Origin: Iris pallida | Lineage: Eukaryota; Streptophyta; Magnoliopsida; Asparagales; Iridaceae | Assembly (NCBI GenBank): GCA_029216955.1 | Contig: JANAVB010003400.1 | Location: 11,197,654-11,261,653, forward strand | DNA length: 64,000 nucleotides | Direction of reading: 5' to 3' | In this document: piece by piece, positions 33,832 through 45,338 of the stretch | Numbering within the stretch: the stretch's first letter is position 1 | Layout: every line of letters begins with the position of its first letter | The notes under the pieces: model-generated | What the model was told of the DNA's origin: nothing | Databases searched by the model: none | The model's input: only the letters and a program-made list of their open reading frames with translations | Position numbers and translations under genes: made by a program

Positions 33832-34858
33832 TCTATTAGTTGACTCTTATAAGTTGGATAGTATGCCTCACGGCCTATCACTACGTATTCTTATAACTTA
33901 TCAATGAAGTATAATTGGGTGACACTGAATATATGTTAGTGTAGGAAGATATGTTTACCTAGAATATAGAGATTTAGTAGCCCATACCCCATTGGTCAAC
34001 CAATACCTGATACAAGAGACAGTAGGACGACTGTATAAATAGGAACACTGGAGACGACTTAGATTCTTGTGAAACTTGAACTACCTAGACTTTTCTTTCA
34101 TCAATATCTAGTGTACTTATATTTTGGGAACTATCTTTGCTAACACACTATTACAGCCTAGTTTTTGCAAGCTTATTCTTTATCGAGCTTGTTCAGGACA
34201 TATGTATACTGGGGACGCCCACTAACATATTGTCTAATTAGAATCAGTGTATTATGGTCTGATCAACCTTGGTGTACTTGGTTCCCTCTTCATATAATTC
34301 TCCCACATGGATTAAGATATAGAGATATATAGGATCTCCTCCGTAACTGCATTGATAATTCCTCTTGAATTATACCTTCGCCTTTGAATCACGTAACCGT
34401 ATTAAAAAACATGTTCCTTGAACTGTTCACGTACATCTATCACTGATTTGGAAAGATAAACGCTCGTATTTGGTAGATACAGAGTATCCCCCATAGCCAT
34501 GATAGTTGTATACACCAGTGTAGCTCCCATCGACCAGCCATGTGATTGTAACCTTGCCTTAAGTTCTCGTTCTCCCCTTGACCCTAAAACTACTATCATG
34601 ACCTTCTAGACATTTGAATTTGATAATGATTAGAATCTTACCCTACCCTACCATATCTTTGTATGTTTGATACCTTATGACTACTTTTGATCTAGTATGA
34701 CTATTGTGGCTACATGAGACCCCAGACAGACTACCTGCCATAATCATGTATGATATCTTTCCAACTGCATGATTTAGATAAGTTTCTTAAGACCATGATT
34801 GTTGGAGATTTAACCTAGAAGGAGTAGGATCATTTTAATTTCGCGGACGAAATTATTT
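33832..34858 (+). other. E2 internal region (3' part)
   Basis: It continues 19339-19608 after E3. No reading frame. Segment 34150-34500 matches E1 3400-3760 (other strand) and in part E4 45030-45160. At 34838-34853 ATTTCGCGGACGAAAT is the pre-polypurine motif shared with E4 and E1. Confidence 0.7.
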
Positions 34859-34873
34859 TAAGAAGGGTAGATT
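34859..34873 (+). other. E2 polypurine tract
   Basis: TAAGAAGGGTAGATT directly before TGTCACAATC; the E4 tract is TAAGAAGGGAAGAT. Confidence 0.75.
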
Positions 34874-36842
34874 TGTCACAATCACTTTTCAATTTTAAGG
34901 GTATTTTAGTAATTGTGATTTATTTGAATTTTTATGATTCTTATTTTTAATTTTTATCTATTTATTAATTAGATTGATTTTAGTGTGATTTGATTGATTG
35001 TAGACTGGTGACTTGATAGTTTGACCTTAGTCAACCTTCACTAGAAGCCTAATAATGTAATTAAATTTCACATTTTGGTATTAAAAAAATTATTTAAATC
35101 TCTATTTTTGGAGTGGTTTAAATGATTTTAGTCTTTTTAGCCATTTTGGCTTTTTTTGTGATTTTCTAGATATGTTGACTTGTGATTGTGCTAGCAACTG
35201 GTTTAACCTTAGTGGACATTGTATAGGGGCCCAACCATGTCTTAGAATTATTATTTTTATTTTTTTTAGAATTTATTTTAGGCTTGAGTTTATTTTTAAG
35301 GCTTTAATTGATTTTTTTAGTTCATTTTCATGCAAGCCTTTAAGCCTTTTTGACTTGGGCCCATTTCTACTTAAGAAAGAGTTAGCCCAAGTAAAACCCT
35401 AACCCTAGAGAACCCCCTTGACCACCCAAAAAGCAGTACCCCCTCCCCCTTACTTGCTTTTGTGAAGTTTTGAGCCTCCACAAGGAAACCCTAAAAGATC
35501 CATCTCTCCAAAGCTCTTTTTTCTTCATCCGGAGTCCGTTTCTTCCCAAACGAACTCCATTGCACTCGTTGAGGAGAGGACGATCTGCTGGAGCATTTCT
35601 AGAGTGGAGGCGGAGGCTTTTGCTGGAGGAAAATTGGCCAACACGACAACCGAGGAGCCCCGTTCATTGAGTTTTTGACACTCAATAGGTAAAACCCTAA
35701 TCTACCATTGTAAATCTGGAATTTCTTTCATTTTTGCATCCATATAGGTGCCCTAGACTTGCCACAAAATTTGGTGGGATTTCGACTTCGTTTGATGGCG
35801 GTATCGGACACGTGTCGGTCCTTTACGGCACGTGGTCGACGAAATGCCGCTTAGGATAGAAAGTTGCTGTTTTTCGATTCTGTCTCCATCGATGTTTAGA
35901 TAATAATATTTTGATAAACTTTTGTGAAGACGGATTTGGTTTTGACAACGTATCAGCGGCGTTTCGGGCAACAGACGCACGTGCACGGATCCTGTGCACG
36001 AGGCCGTGCGTGCCCTGTTGTCCGCACGTTGTTTCTCGATGCACAGGCCTTATTTTTAGGTGAAATTTCTTGAGCACATGGGGACAACCTCTTCCCCTAT
36101 GCTCGTAAAATTTCACGACTTTTTGTTGAGCGAGCGCGGAGAAATCGTGCGTGCACCGCTCAGCCACTGTGCATTCAGCCTGTTATTTTTGTCATGGAAA
36201 CGGACTTCGTGCGCACACATGACGCAGCGAAGACCCATTCCAGGACCCGAAACATGTCGAACTATACCTAGACTACCCGTAGGGTGAACCCCGAGTTGCG
36301 GCGTGGCCCGACGAGCGAGCCACGAGGCCGGAATCGCGCGTACGAGGGCGCGGGTGCGGGGGCTGCGTGCGCTGCTTCGGGCGGCATGTCGCCGTGTCAC
36401 CGTGTCCTAGACCTACCCCAGGACCCCCTAGCTACGTGCACAAGCACGGGGCGTTTCGTTGTGTGTGCGGCGCTCAAACGAGCGAGAACGCACGCGTATC
36501 AGGCGGTATCGAAAAATTCTGATACGCCTTCTGTGGACACGACACCGACACGATTTCGAACCCGAGCGTATACGAACACATCACGTGGGTCGAGACCAAC
36601 GTGTATGCCGTGTTTTACGGGTTCATTTGATGTATTTTGCATTTTGGGTCGTTGTGTGAAATTGTGTTGTTTTCTTTAATTTCGATTTTGAGTTGAAGTG
36701 TGATATTTTGTTTTCCAGCCTTTTAGCTTATAAATTCTGAGTTTTTAATATGTGTATGAGGTTACGGATATGTGGGATCCAACTTTTGGTTTTGTTTCAT
36801 AAATTTCCATCATTTATGAGTATATATGCTTTCTATATAGCT

Positions 36843-36857
36843 ATATATATGTACATT

Positions 36858-36941
<84 letters not shown>

Positions 36942-36952
36942 AATGTATATAT
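36843..36952. repeat. Palindromic (AT)n microsatellite
   Basis: A run of about 37 AT units is flanked by inverted ACATTTAACTATAT and ATATAGTTAAATGT, so the whole 110 bases is a near-perfect palindrome. Confidence 0.85.
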
Positions 36953-37075
36953 ATAACCCCGTTGAAACCTATTGCTAACACATACATGTTGAGAATGGGT
37001 CGAGGGAGATTTAATTCCAGATTTTATACTCTTTAAATTATCTCGCACCATTGCGAATCTTTCCATTTAAGAGTT

Positions 37076-37216
<141 letters not shown>

Positions 37217-37529
37217 TTTTCTTACTTTGTATATATATATATAATAGTATATTAATTTGTGGTATACCATGGTTTTGTTTTCTGTTTTTAATCTCAGATT
37301 TACCTCACTTCAGTAAGCTCCAGGACACACACACACACACACACCCCATCATTTGTTAGAATTAAGGTTTGATTTGTATTGTATATACACATGTGTGTAT
37401 ACCTATATGCATATAGATATTTTATGCTTGGAAACCCTCTTAGAATAGATTATAGTTGTGAATATAACTATAGGAGTTCTAGGACAGATTTGGTTTGTCA
37501 TCTTGAGCCCAGTTTAGTCGAATTGGCCG

Positions 37530-37722
37530 ACAAGTTGACCAAATTGACAAAAGTCAACTTTGGGTCAAACTTGATCCAATTCAACTCAAACGAACTCCAA
37601 ATGACCTAAAATTTTGTGTATGACCTAGAAATTAGTAGACGGACTAGCTAACCCAAGTTTGACCAGGTTTGACCAGCGTTGACTAGGTTTGACCAGAGTT
37701 GACCAAGGGTTGACTTTGACCA
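37530..37722 (+). promoter_or_regulatory. Cluster of W-box-like TTGAC[C/T] motifs in E2 right LTR
   Basis: About ten TTGACC or TTGACT cores on both strands, densest at 37650-37722 (TTTGACCAGGTTTGACCAGC and on). The equivalent part of S1 (16965-17036) has seven. It lies about 150 bases before the candidate exon-intron segment. Confidence 0.5.
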
Positions 37723-38490
37723 AAATGGACCTAGAAGCATGTAGTCTTGTATTTTAGCTATTTCTTTTGATATTTTAGAGTTGGTTGTGACATGTGTATA
37801 CTTTAAATAGGTTTACATTGCCCCAGTTTAGCTACACTTCATCATCAGCAGTTCAGTTTGCCAGGCGAGTACATTCTCTGATCTTTTCATACTTCTTTGG
37901 ATATGTTCTCTTATTATAGACTAGTATACTTGATTCTGACACGATGTTCACACGGATTAGTACCTTATGGATCTTTTCATGCGATGTTATCCCCTCGGAT
38001 ACATCGAGTATATTATGTTCATGTACTTTATCATGGCCATCATGTACTCCATGTATTCATATTTATCCATGTGCACTCATGTGTTATTCATGTACACTCA
38101 TAACCAAATGAGCCCATGTATAAAGTAGTTGTTATCCATGTGCAATAACATAACATGTATTGATCCTTGTGTATTGATTGGGGCAGGGAGAGTGTAGTTG
38201 GTTATGTGATCATTATCCCCAGTAGGTATCCATGTGCACTCCATAGCTGTATCCATGTACAACCCAAACCGTTTACATAACCAATTCATGCTCTAAATCA
38301 CGTAGATAGTTACATTTCTCTATTTATCATATTATATATCATCTTATAGTCTCTCTCTCTTGTTGATTTTCTTTACAGCAATTCATGTATAGTTTTCTAT
38401 AGCTTGCTTTATATGTCCAATCCTGATATGAACTGTTGTGAGAGATATGTGCTCGTTCCGTCCTGACTGAGCATGTTAAAATTTTTACAG

Positions 38491-38600
38491 GTGATGATGA
38501 GGAGTACTGCCCTACTTATTATGGCATTGGCTTAGATGACACTGGAGACGTGGACCCTCAGGAGGATCCAACAGTCGCTGAGGACTTGCCCATAGTCTAG
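38491..38600 (+). other. E2 right LTR candidate terminal exon (acidic peptide)
   Basis: Branch-like TCCTGACTG (38461-38469) and acceptor ATTTTTACAG, then in phase 1 DDEEYCPTYYGIGLDDTGDV, DPQEDPTVAEDLPIV and TAG at 38598-38600. Shares TYYG, DP, EDL and the stop position with S1. A GC-type donor (CCAG|GCGAGT, 37864) lies 626 bases upstream. Confidence 0.5.
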
Positions 38601-38892
38601 CTGTGACTTAGTATTTATTGTCTTTCTATTTGAGATATTATGAGTTGTACTTGAGATTTATTCTGATGGTTTACACCTAGACTTCTATTTATGTTGTGAC
38701 TCTCTTGTGATTCTTTCTTCTATTCTATCTTAGTGTTGTGATTGAGTTACTTTCTATTTTACTCTCCATTCAGAGCTTATTCTAGACTGTGTTAGATATA
38801 GTGACCCAGGACATCGTTCTACTGCCGACACTGCGGCGTAGGCTGGGCGTACGTCACTTCATGTGCCCTTTCACTGGGTGTGAGTCGTGACA

Positions 38893-39544
38893 CACAGTCT
38901 ACAGATGAGAGCCTTCGCAGACTTTGATCCCAGGCTTTAGCTGGATTGCTAGATGACTTCACCGTAGCAGAGGACGGATCCTTGAGGCATGGCAGCCGGT
39001 TGTGCGTGTCGAAGGAAGAGCTGATAGAGGTAGTCTTGCAGGAGACGCATAGATCTCGATATTATATTCACCCTGGTGCCAACAAGATGTACCGTGACTT
39101 GCAAGAACATCTTTGGTGGTACGAGATGAAGAGAGATGTATCACGTTTCATTTCGAGATGTCTAGTCTGCCAGCAGGTCGATACGGAGCGCCAGAGGCCA
39201 GCTGGTCTATTACAGCCGTTACCCATTCCCGAGTGGAAGTGAAAATACATTACGATGGACTTCGTCTCAGGGCTTCCTCGTTCCCAAGGAGGGAAGGATG
39301 CCATTTGGGTCATCATGGACAGGCTGACAAAGTGTGCGCACTTCATACCCTTCAAGGTGGGGCTTTCCACCGAAAAGTTAGCGGAGCTATACATGCAGCT
39401 GATAGTTCACTTGCACGGAGTACCATTGAGCATCGTGTCAGACCAAGATAGCAGATTCACGTCCCACTACTGGAGGAGCTTACAGGAGGAGTTGTACAGT
39501 CGGTTCAAGTTCAGTATGGCGTACCACCCGCAGACAGATGGGCA
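38893..39544 (+). pseudogene. E7: chromovirus integrase fragment
   Basis: From 38946, LDDFTVAEDGSLRHGSRLCV leads to a zinc finger (HRSRYYIHPGANKMYRDLQE with CLVCQQ), the core start MDFVSGLPRSQGGKDAIWVI and the second Asp in IVSDQDSRFTSHYWRS. A TGA at 39241-39243 replaces a Trp codon (EWK-stop-KYITMDF). The frame is cut at AYHPQTDG (39544) by E5 before the catalytic Glu. To the left it abuts the E2 LTR at 38892; nothing else of this element is in the window. The 5 bases GGGCA (39540-39544) should be one copy of the E5 target duplication. Confidence 0.85.
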
Positions 39545-39633
39545 TGTTTGCCATTGATTATAAAAGAACAGAACAGTTTTATGGGAGGACTGGGCTTTTA
39601 CTTCACAACACAAACTTGCTCGTACAAAGAAAG

Positions 39634-41833
39634 TGTGAAACCCATTATTTTTGTAGCTATTTATTTAAATAGAATTTTGTGTTATTAATTAACGCTTTCA
39701 AAATTATTATTACTATTAGATATTACTATTAATTATTTTTGGGTGAAAAAGGATTTTTGAAAATTATAACAATTTGGACTTTTGAGTTTCAGACCCAGAC
39801 TCAAGCCCGAGCCATGACCCAGGCCTGAGCCCTATTCTATTTCCCTTTTAAAACCTGATTTTTAGACTTGGTTTGATTTTCTAATTAATAATAATAAAAA
39901 AATAATAATAATAATAAAATAAATATACTTTGGCTGGTCCCGAAGGACCAGCAGTTGTGTGGAGACTCATTCTCCTCCACATAATTGTTCCAACGTTAAC
40001 ACCCCTTTAATTACTCCCCTACATTTCTCCTCACTACTCTCCCTCTTAACTCACGTTCACCCCCTTAATTCCCTCTCCTTCAGTTTCTCTCACCCACAAA
40101 TCGTTTCAGCACCACTCCCTCATAACTCCCAACTCTTCCACTTCTCTCACACACGTAACCCACTCTTTCCTTTATTAATTCCCCATTTCCCACTTCTCTC
40201 TCTCTCTCTCTCACGAGTTCACTCAATAGAGAAAGAGAAATAAACTCTCTCATCTCTCCACAGCTTCTCTCAACCTCTTTCCCCTCAATTTCCTCCCCAC
40301 TCCCCACTCTCTTCCCGTACCCACAGCAGAGGAGAAACAATTACTCTCTCTCTTCCTCTCTTTAACTCACATAACTCTTTATTCTCTTTACTCTTAACTC
40401 TCTCTCTCTACCTCCATTTCCCAGAAATCCCTAACCCCCCAATCCCGCGGCCGAAGCTTCCTCCGGCGACCCCCGACCGCGGCGATCTCCGCGCGCGGCT
40501 TCCCGCCGTTCTCCGCCCACGCCGGCCACCGTTCGGCCCCGCGGCCGCTCGAGCTTCCTCTCGCGCCGCTGGTCCGACGGTCTCCCGCCGCCGCCCCGAC
40601 CCGCGAGCTCCCCGAGCCCCGGCGACCGCGACCTCCAGCGCGCGGGCCTCCCCTCACCGCCGTCCGCACCTCCCGCAGCACCCTCTCCTGCGGACCCCAG
40701 ATCCGTCCCTTTCCGGCTAGATCCGTCCGCCGGTCGCCCGACCCCGGTGGCTCACTTCCCGGCGCGCCCCTATGGCCCCGCTGCCGAGCACCGCCCCAGT
40801 GCTGTCCCCTCCCGGCGCTGTCCCCTTTTCCGCGGGTTCCAGCGCTCTCCGACGCCCTCCTCGGCGGACCCCGCCGCTGTCCAGACCCTTCCCGCGCGGT
40901 TCTCCTCGCTGTCCGGAGACTCTCGAGTCCATGACGGCGCGTCCCGAGTCCGAGGCCACCCTTCGGACTCCGTCATCGAGCCCTCGGAACTCGAAGTTAC
41001 ACCTGACGTTCCTCCTCGGTACGACTCGTCTATCCAGTCATTCTAAAACAAAGGCAAGTGCAGTTATGTAGTAATTGTTTTATTGCAATTTTAAACCACA
41101 TTGCTACACGGAACTCTCTCCTAGAGTTCGAATATTGACTCATTGATTGAATCTAATTGACCCGGGATATTGGGGGAGTAGTGTAGCGTCTATGACCAAT
41201 ACCCCTATATTGCATCATTGATTGTGCGAGCTGATTCCTCCTATACACGAGGATAGGCCGGACCGTATCATTAGGATATAATTAAATCATCCCAAGCTGG
41301 TCATAGTTCGTTACCTACTCAAATCATATTGTTTTCAATTGTAGAATTGTGAAAAATATTGTTAAAGTATTTCAAATTGTTTAACATTGCAAATTTCAAA
41401 TTATTATTAGAATTATTGGATATTCGTAATTGTACTTTGCTCCCTCCTGACTGGAGACAACATTTTAGGAACACTGAGGATGACGAGCTATACTATAATA
41501 GCTACTACGACCCGGTTCTCTGCGACGGTACCGGAGCCGTCTCTGGAGGACGCTGATCCTGGGACTGCTGAACCTGATGTTTAGATAGTTCTTCCTTTAT
41601 GCATTTTCTTCTTTATTTGGAGTTTGTAGTTTTATTTCGGTATTTCCTTTCACAGTTGTACTTCTGAATATTTTATTAAACAAAGTTTCAAATTCCGAAT
41701 AGAACAGTTGTGACAAATGTACTTATGTTGTTGTGAATACCTGCAATGGAACAGCTTACTGCCGCCGTCTCAACAACGGTGCAGGCTGGGCATGATCCGA
41801 TTTGACCCAAGAAATTGGGACCGGGTCGTGACA
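39634..41833 (+). repeat. E4 5' LTR
   Basis: TGTGAAACCC to GGTCGTGACA. The first 800 bases are AT- and CT-rich; 40440-41045 is very GC-rich and open in several frames, one from 40747 to 41046 (99 codons). A GC-type splice donor (CAAAG|GCAAGTG, 41053) is followed by a 415-bp intron-like stretch and a candidate acidic exon (41469). Confidence 0.92.
41469..41584 (+). other. E4 5' LTR candidate terminal exon
   Basis: Branch-like TCCTGACTGG and acceptor AACATTTTAG, then EDDELYYNSYYDPVL. This copy lacks one base after the acceptor (GAACACT versus GTAACACT in the 3' LTR). In both copies an internal shift relative to E6 alters the middle; the end reads PSLEDADPGTAEPDV in another frame and stops at 41582-41584. 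Confidence 0.45.
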
Positions 41834-44800
41834 TGTTTTTAGTGGTGGCCCATGCAGGTCAGAACAACAACTTAGGAAAACAACTTAGAAACAATTAGAA
41901 CACTAGAACATCAATTTGTCACAACATATGACCGAAATATATTATAAATAAATATTTTTGTTTGATTATAGACTGGTAGGATACCTTGCTTATGTATGCA
42001 TCCTAAACCTTCCAGAGAATGACTATTGACCAAATCCTACTGGCGATGAGGTGTCATCTCCAGATCATACCCCATCTCCTCAACCAAGCCCAGGGTCCTT
42101 TCCCTCGCGGCTGTTTGACCGTCCTCATGGTGCACCCAGTGAAGTTTTTCCTACACTGGCAATTCCTACCTCATCTCAAACTGAGTTGCATTTCCTCGAT
42201 GGAGTATTCATTTTGTTGCCCCACCAGTACCAGCAATCATCTTCCAAATGGTTGTCCTATTTCAAGAAATCCTGGAGTTCCAGAAAGCTCAAGATGAAGT
42301 CCATCAGGAACAGATGAATATCACGAGAGAAGACATGAAGAACGTCATGATGTAGCCTTAGTTATCCCTAACCAAGTTAGAACAGAACTTTTGTCCTAGG
42401 AAGGATACCCCTGAATCTAGAAGATATTTGGGTCCCATCAAGTACTCTCCGGCAGTCTTGTCGTAAGAAGCTTTGGGCTTGTAACTATTGCAAGAGGCCT
42501 GGTCATCAGACCGTTAGTTGCCGTAAGAGTTTGGGACAATGTTTGGCATATGGATCTGCTAAACATCGGGTAAAGGACTGCCCTTATCTTTCTATCAAAC
42601 CAGAGCTCATATCCCAGCAACACCTGTTAGGCCACAACCTAGGGACCCTCTTTCTATCCAGCAGACCCTGCCCCTTACAATAAGGCATGATGCATACTCG
42701 AGGTTCATAGAAAAGGGAGCAGTTGGAGGCTGCTCATGCAGAACCATGAAGAATAGGACCTAGAACCACTAAATAGCATCATCTTTTTGGAAGTTGTAAC
42801 AGGATGTCCTTAGATCAAACATAAGAGTTTTTGCTGTAATTCTCCACATGAATAGAAATTTTTAGTTACACCCTCATGGCAGATGTTTTCCCTGATAGTC
42901 TCCCCGGATTATCCCAGATCTAGAGACAGGATTCACCCCTGACCTAGTCCCTGACTCTTTCCCTAAATTCTAAAGGACGTTACAGAATCAACCCGAAGGT
43001 GGCCAAGAAGATGAAGGACCAGATCAATGAAGGCTCTAGGATTTATTCAGGGTGGAATTTTACCTTAGGGAACACCTATCTTGTTTGTGCCCAAGAAGGA
43101 TGGAGCAACGGATGTGCATCGATTACCAGACACCAAAGAACAAGTACTCTCTGCCCGGATCGAGGATCTGTTTGATCTGTTTGTGTGGAGTTAGGGTGTT
43201 TCGAAGTTTGACTTAAGATCTGACTACCATCAAATCAAAGTCAGGAAGGAGGACACTTCCAAGACGACATTCAACACCAAGTATGGATTCTTGGTCATGT
43301 CGTTTGGACTAACAAATGCTCCTGCTGTGTTCATAAATCTCATGAACAGAGTTTTTCATGAGTATTTGAATCAGTTTATCTTCTCCATAGATAACGTTCT
43401 GATATATTCGAAGACTGAAGAAGAGCATGAAGAACATCTGAGGAAAGTTCTGGAAACTTTGAAGAAAAAGAAGTTTTATGGTAAGTTATCTGAATGTGGA
43501 TTTTCTTTGATAAGGTGGATTTTTGGCCATGTTGACAAGAGAAGAAATTTCGATGGAAGATAGCTGCTGTTGGAAAGTGGTATACCCCAAGTTCAATTCG
43601 GAAGGTTCTTGAACTTGGCCGGCTACTATCAGAAGTTCGTGAAGGATTTTGCCAAGATTGCTGAGCCAATGACGAAGCTCACCTGGAAGAATGAAGAGTT
43701 CATCTGAACGAAAAGTTTGCCAGACGGCATTGAGGAGCTGAAGAAGAGACTTACCACTACACCAATCCTTGCGCTACCCGCAGGAACCGGTGGGTTCTCA
43801 ATTTACAGTAATGTCTCTGGAAAGGACTGGGCTGCGTTCTTCAACAACATGGAAAAGTAATTGCTTACACATCTAGGCAACTACAGACTCTTGAGAAGAA
43901 TTATCCCACACCTAATTTGGAATTTGCTGCAATTATCTTTACTTTGAAGCTATGGAAGCATGATTTTTATGGAAAGGGAGTGAAATATATACGGACTACA
44001 AAAGTCTGAAATATGTCTTCACTCAGAAAGGGCTGAATGTTAGACTAAGAAGATAGCTGAAGCAGATGAAGGACTTCGACATCAACCCGCAGTACTATTC
44101 AGGTAAGGATAATGTGGTCGCTGATGCACTTAGTCGATACCAGTGGCGATGTTCTTAACCAAGGAGTGGCACCTACTAGAAGACGTTGAGAAGTTTGGAT
44201 TGGAGGTTATACTACCTGGAGATAGAAGGACAGAGCTGGATGCTGATTCAGTATTGATGAAGTTCGAGGCTGATGGACAAAATCAAGAGGACGTAGTTTC
44301 AAAACGAGGCACTTTGCAGGCTTAGAGATCAAGTGTTGGCAAGAACACTTGAGGGTTTCTAAATTGATCAGCAGTGGAACTCTGAAGAATGGTACGAGAC
44401 TTTCCGTATCGGCTGACAAACGGAGGAACAAGTTGATGAAAGATATGCACCATTCGCAGTATTCCATAAATTCGGAGTAGAAGTAGAAGCATATGACAAT
44501 GAACTTTGAGTAAGGATTGCCTTGTTCCCAAGGAGGGAAGGGCACCAATTGGATTATAGTGGACCGACTGACTAAGTCAGCACATTTTATTTCCCTTCAA
44601 GTTGGTTTATCCACTAAGAAGTGGGCAGCATTGTACGAGAGGCACATCTACCTGATTCATGGAGTACCGCGGGACGAGCAATCAGAGAGGTCAATCCAGA
44701 CGCTTGAAGATGTATTGAGATTTTGCGTCTCGAAATTTGGTATGTCTTGGGAAAACCAAATTGCATTTGGTGAAGGTTCTCCTACCAGAGGAACAATCAG

Positions 44801-45338
44801 TTTCGACGGAGCTGGAAATTGAGGCCAGCTCAGACGTTACATTTCGGATCCGATTCACATTTTGGATAATTCAGAACTGAAGATTGGAATCAACCTTTCA
44901 GTGCCAGAGAAACCAGTTGCAAGCTTAGTCAGAGTTAAGAAGAAGATCAGAATTTGAGCCATCACTTAAACTCCTATTTTCTTATCTTTTCGTTCTAAAC
45001 TTGACTGATGCTGACGAAGTTAGCCTAGTTTTGCAAGCTATCTCTTTATCAAGCTTGATCATGACAGTATTTTATTGGGTGCACCCACTAATATATTGTC
45101 CAATCAGGACCGGTGCATGATGGTCTGATAAACTTCGTGTACTTTGGTTCGCTTTTGTATTCTTTCTGCATGGATGTCACCATAAATGAAACTTGTCCCG
45201 AAACCGTCTCATCCATGACTGCCTTGAAAATTTTTATGGTTGGACCTGAGTTACGGGCGCAGTATCCGTACCTGTTTGTCTTTTCTATCCCTAACCTTAC
45301 TATAATTTCGAGGACGAAATTTTCTAAGAAGGGAAGAT
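41834..45338 (+). pseudogene. E4 gag-pol remnants
   Basis: The leader starts TGTTTTTAGTGGTGGCCCAT. A zinc knuckle of gag (CNYCKRPGHQTVSC, about 42480-42521) follows unrecognisable N-terminal gag. RT is seen at 43290-43560 (MSFGLTNAPAVFINLMNRVF), where the usual FIDD is FSIDNVLIYSK, one catalytic Asp lost. RNase H traces (AYTSRQLQTLEKNYPTPNLE) lie near 43860. Integrase (44500-44820) jumps from HGVPR to SERSIQTLED, deleting the second Asp. A chromodomain start (PIHILDNSELKIG) is near 44850, then 45030-45300 is noncoding. Stops are frequent throughout. Confidence 0.85.
45325..45338 (+). other. E4 polypurine tract
   Basis: TAAGAAGGGAAGAT just before the LTR start TGTGAAACCC; preceded by ATTTCGAGGACGAAAT (45304-45319), a signature near the 3' end of plant chromoviruses. 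Confidence 0.85.

Noticed and set aside
40394..41071. Several overlapping 70-99 codon frames on both strands (repeated at 46089-46775)
   Set aside because: The stretch is GC-rich and open in most frames; Pro/Arg/Ser composition without a domain. I keep only the note that one frame is open in both LTRs.
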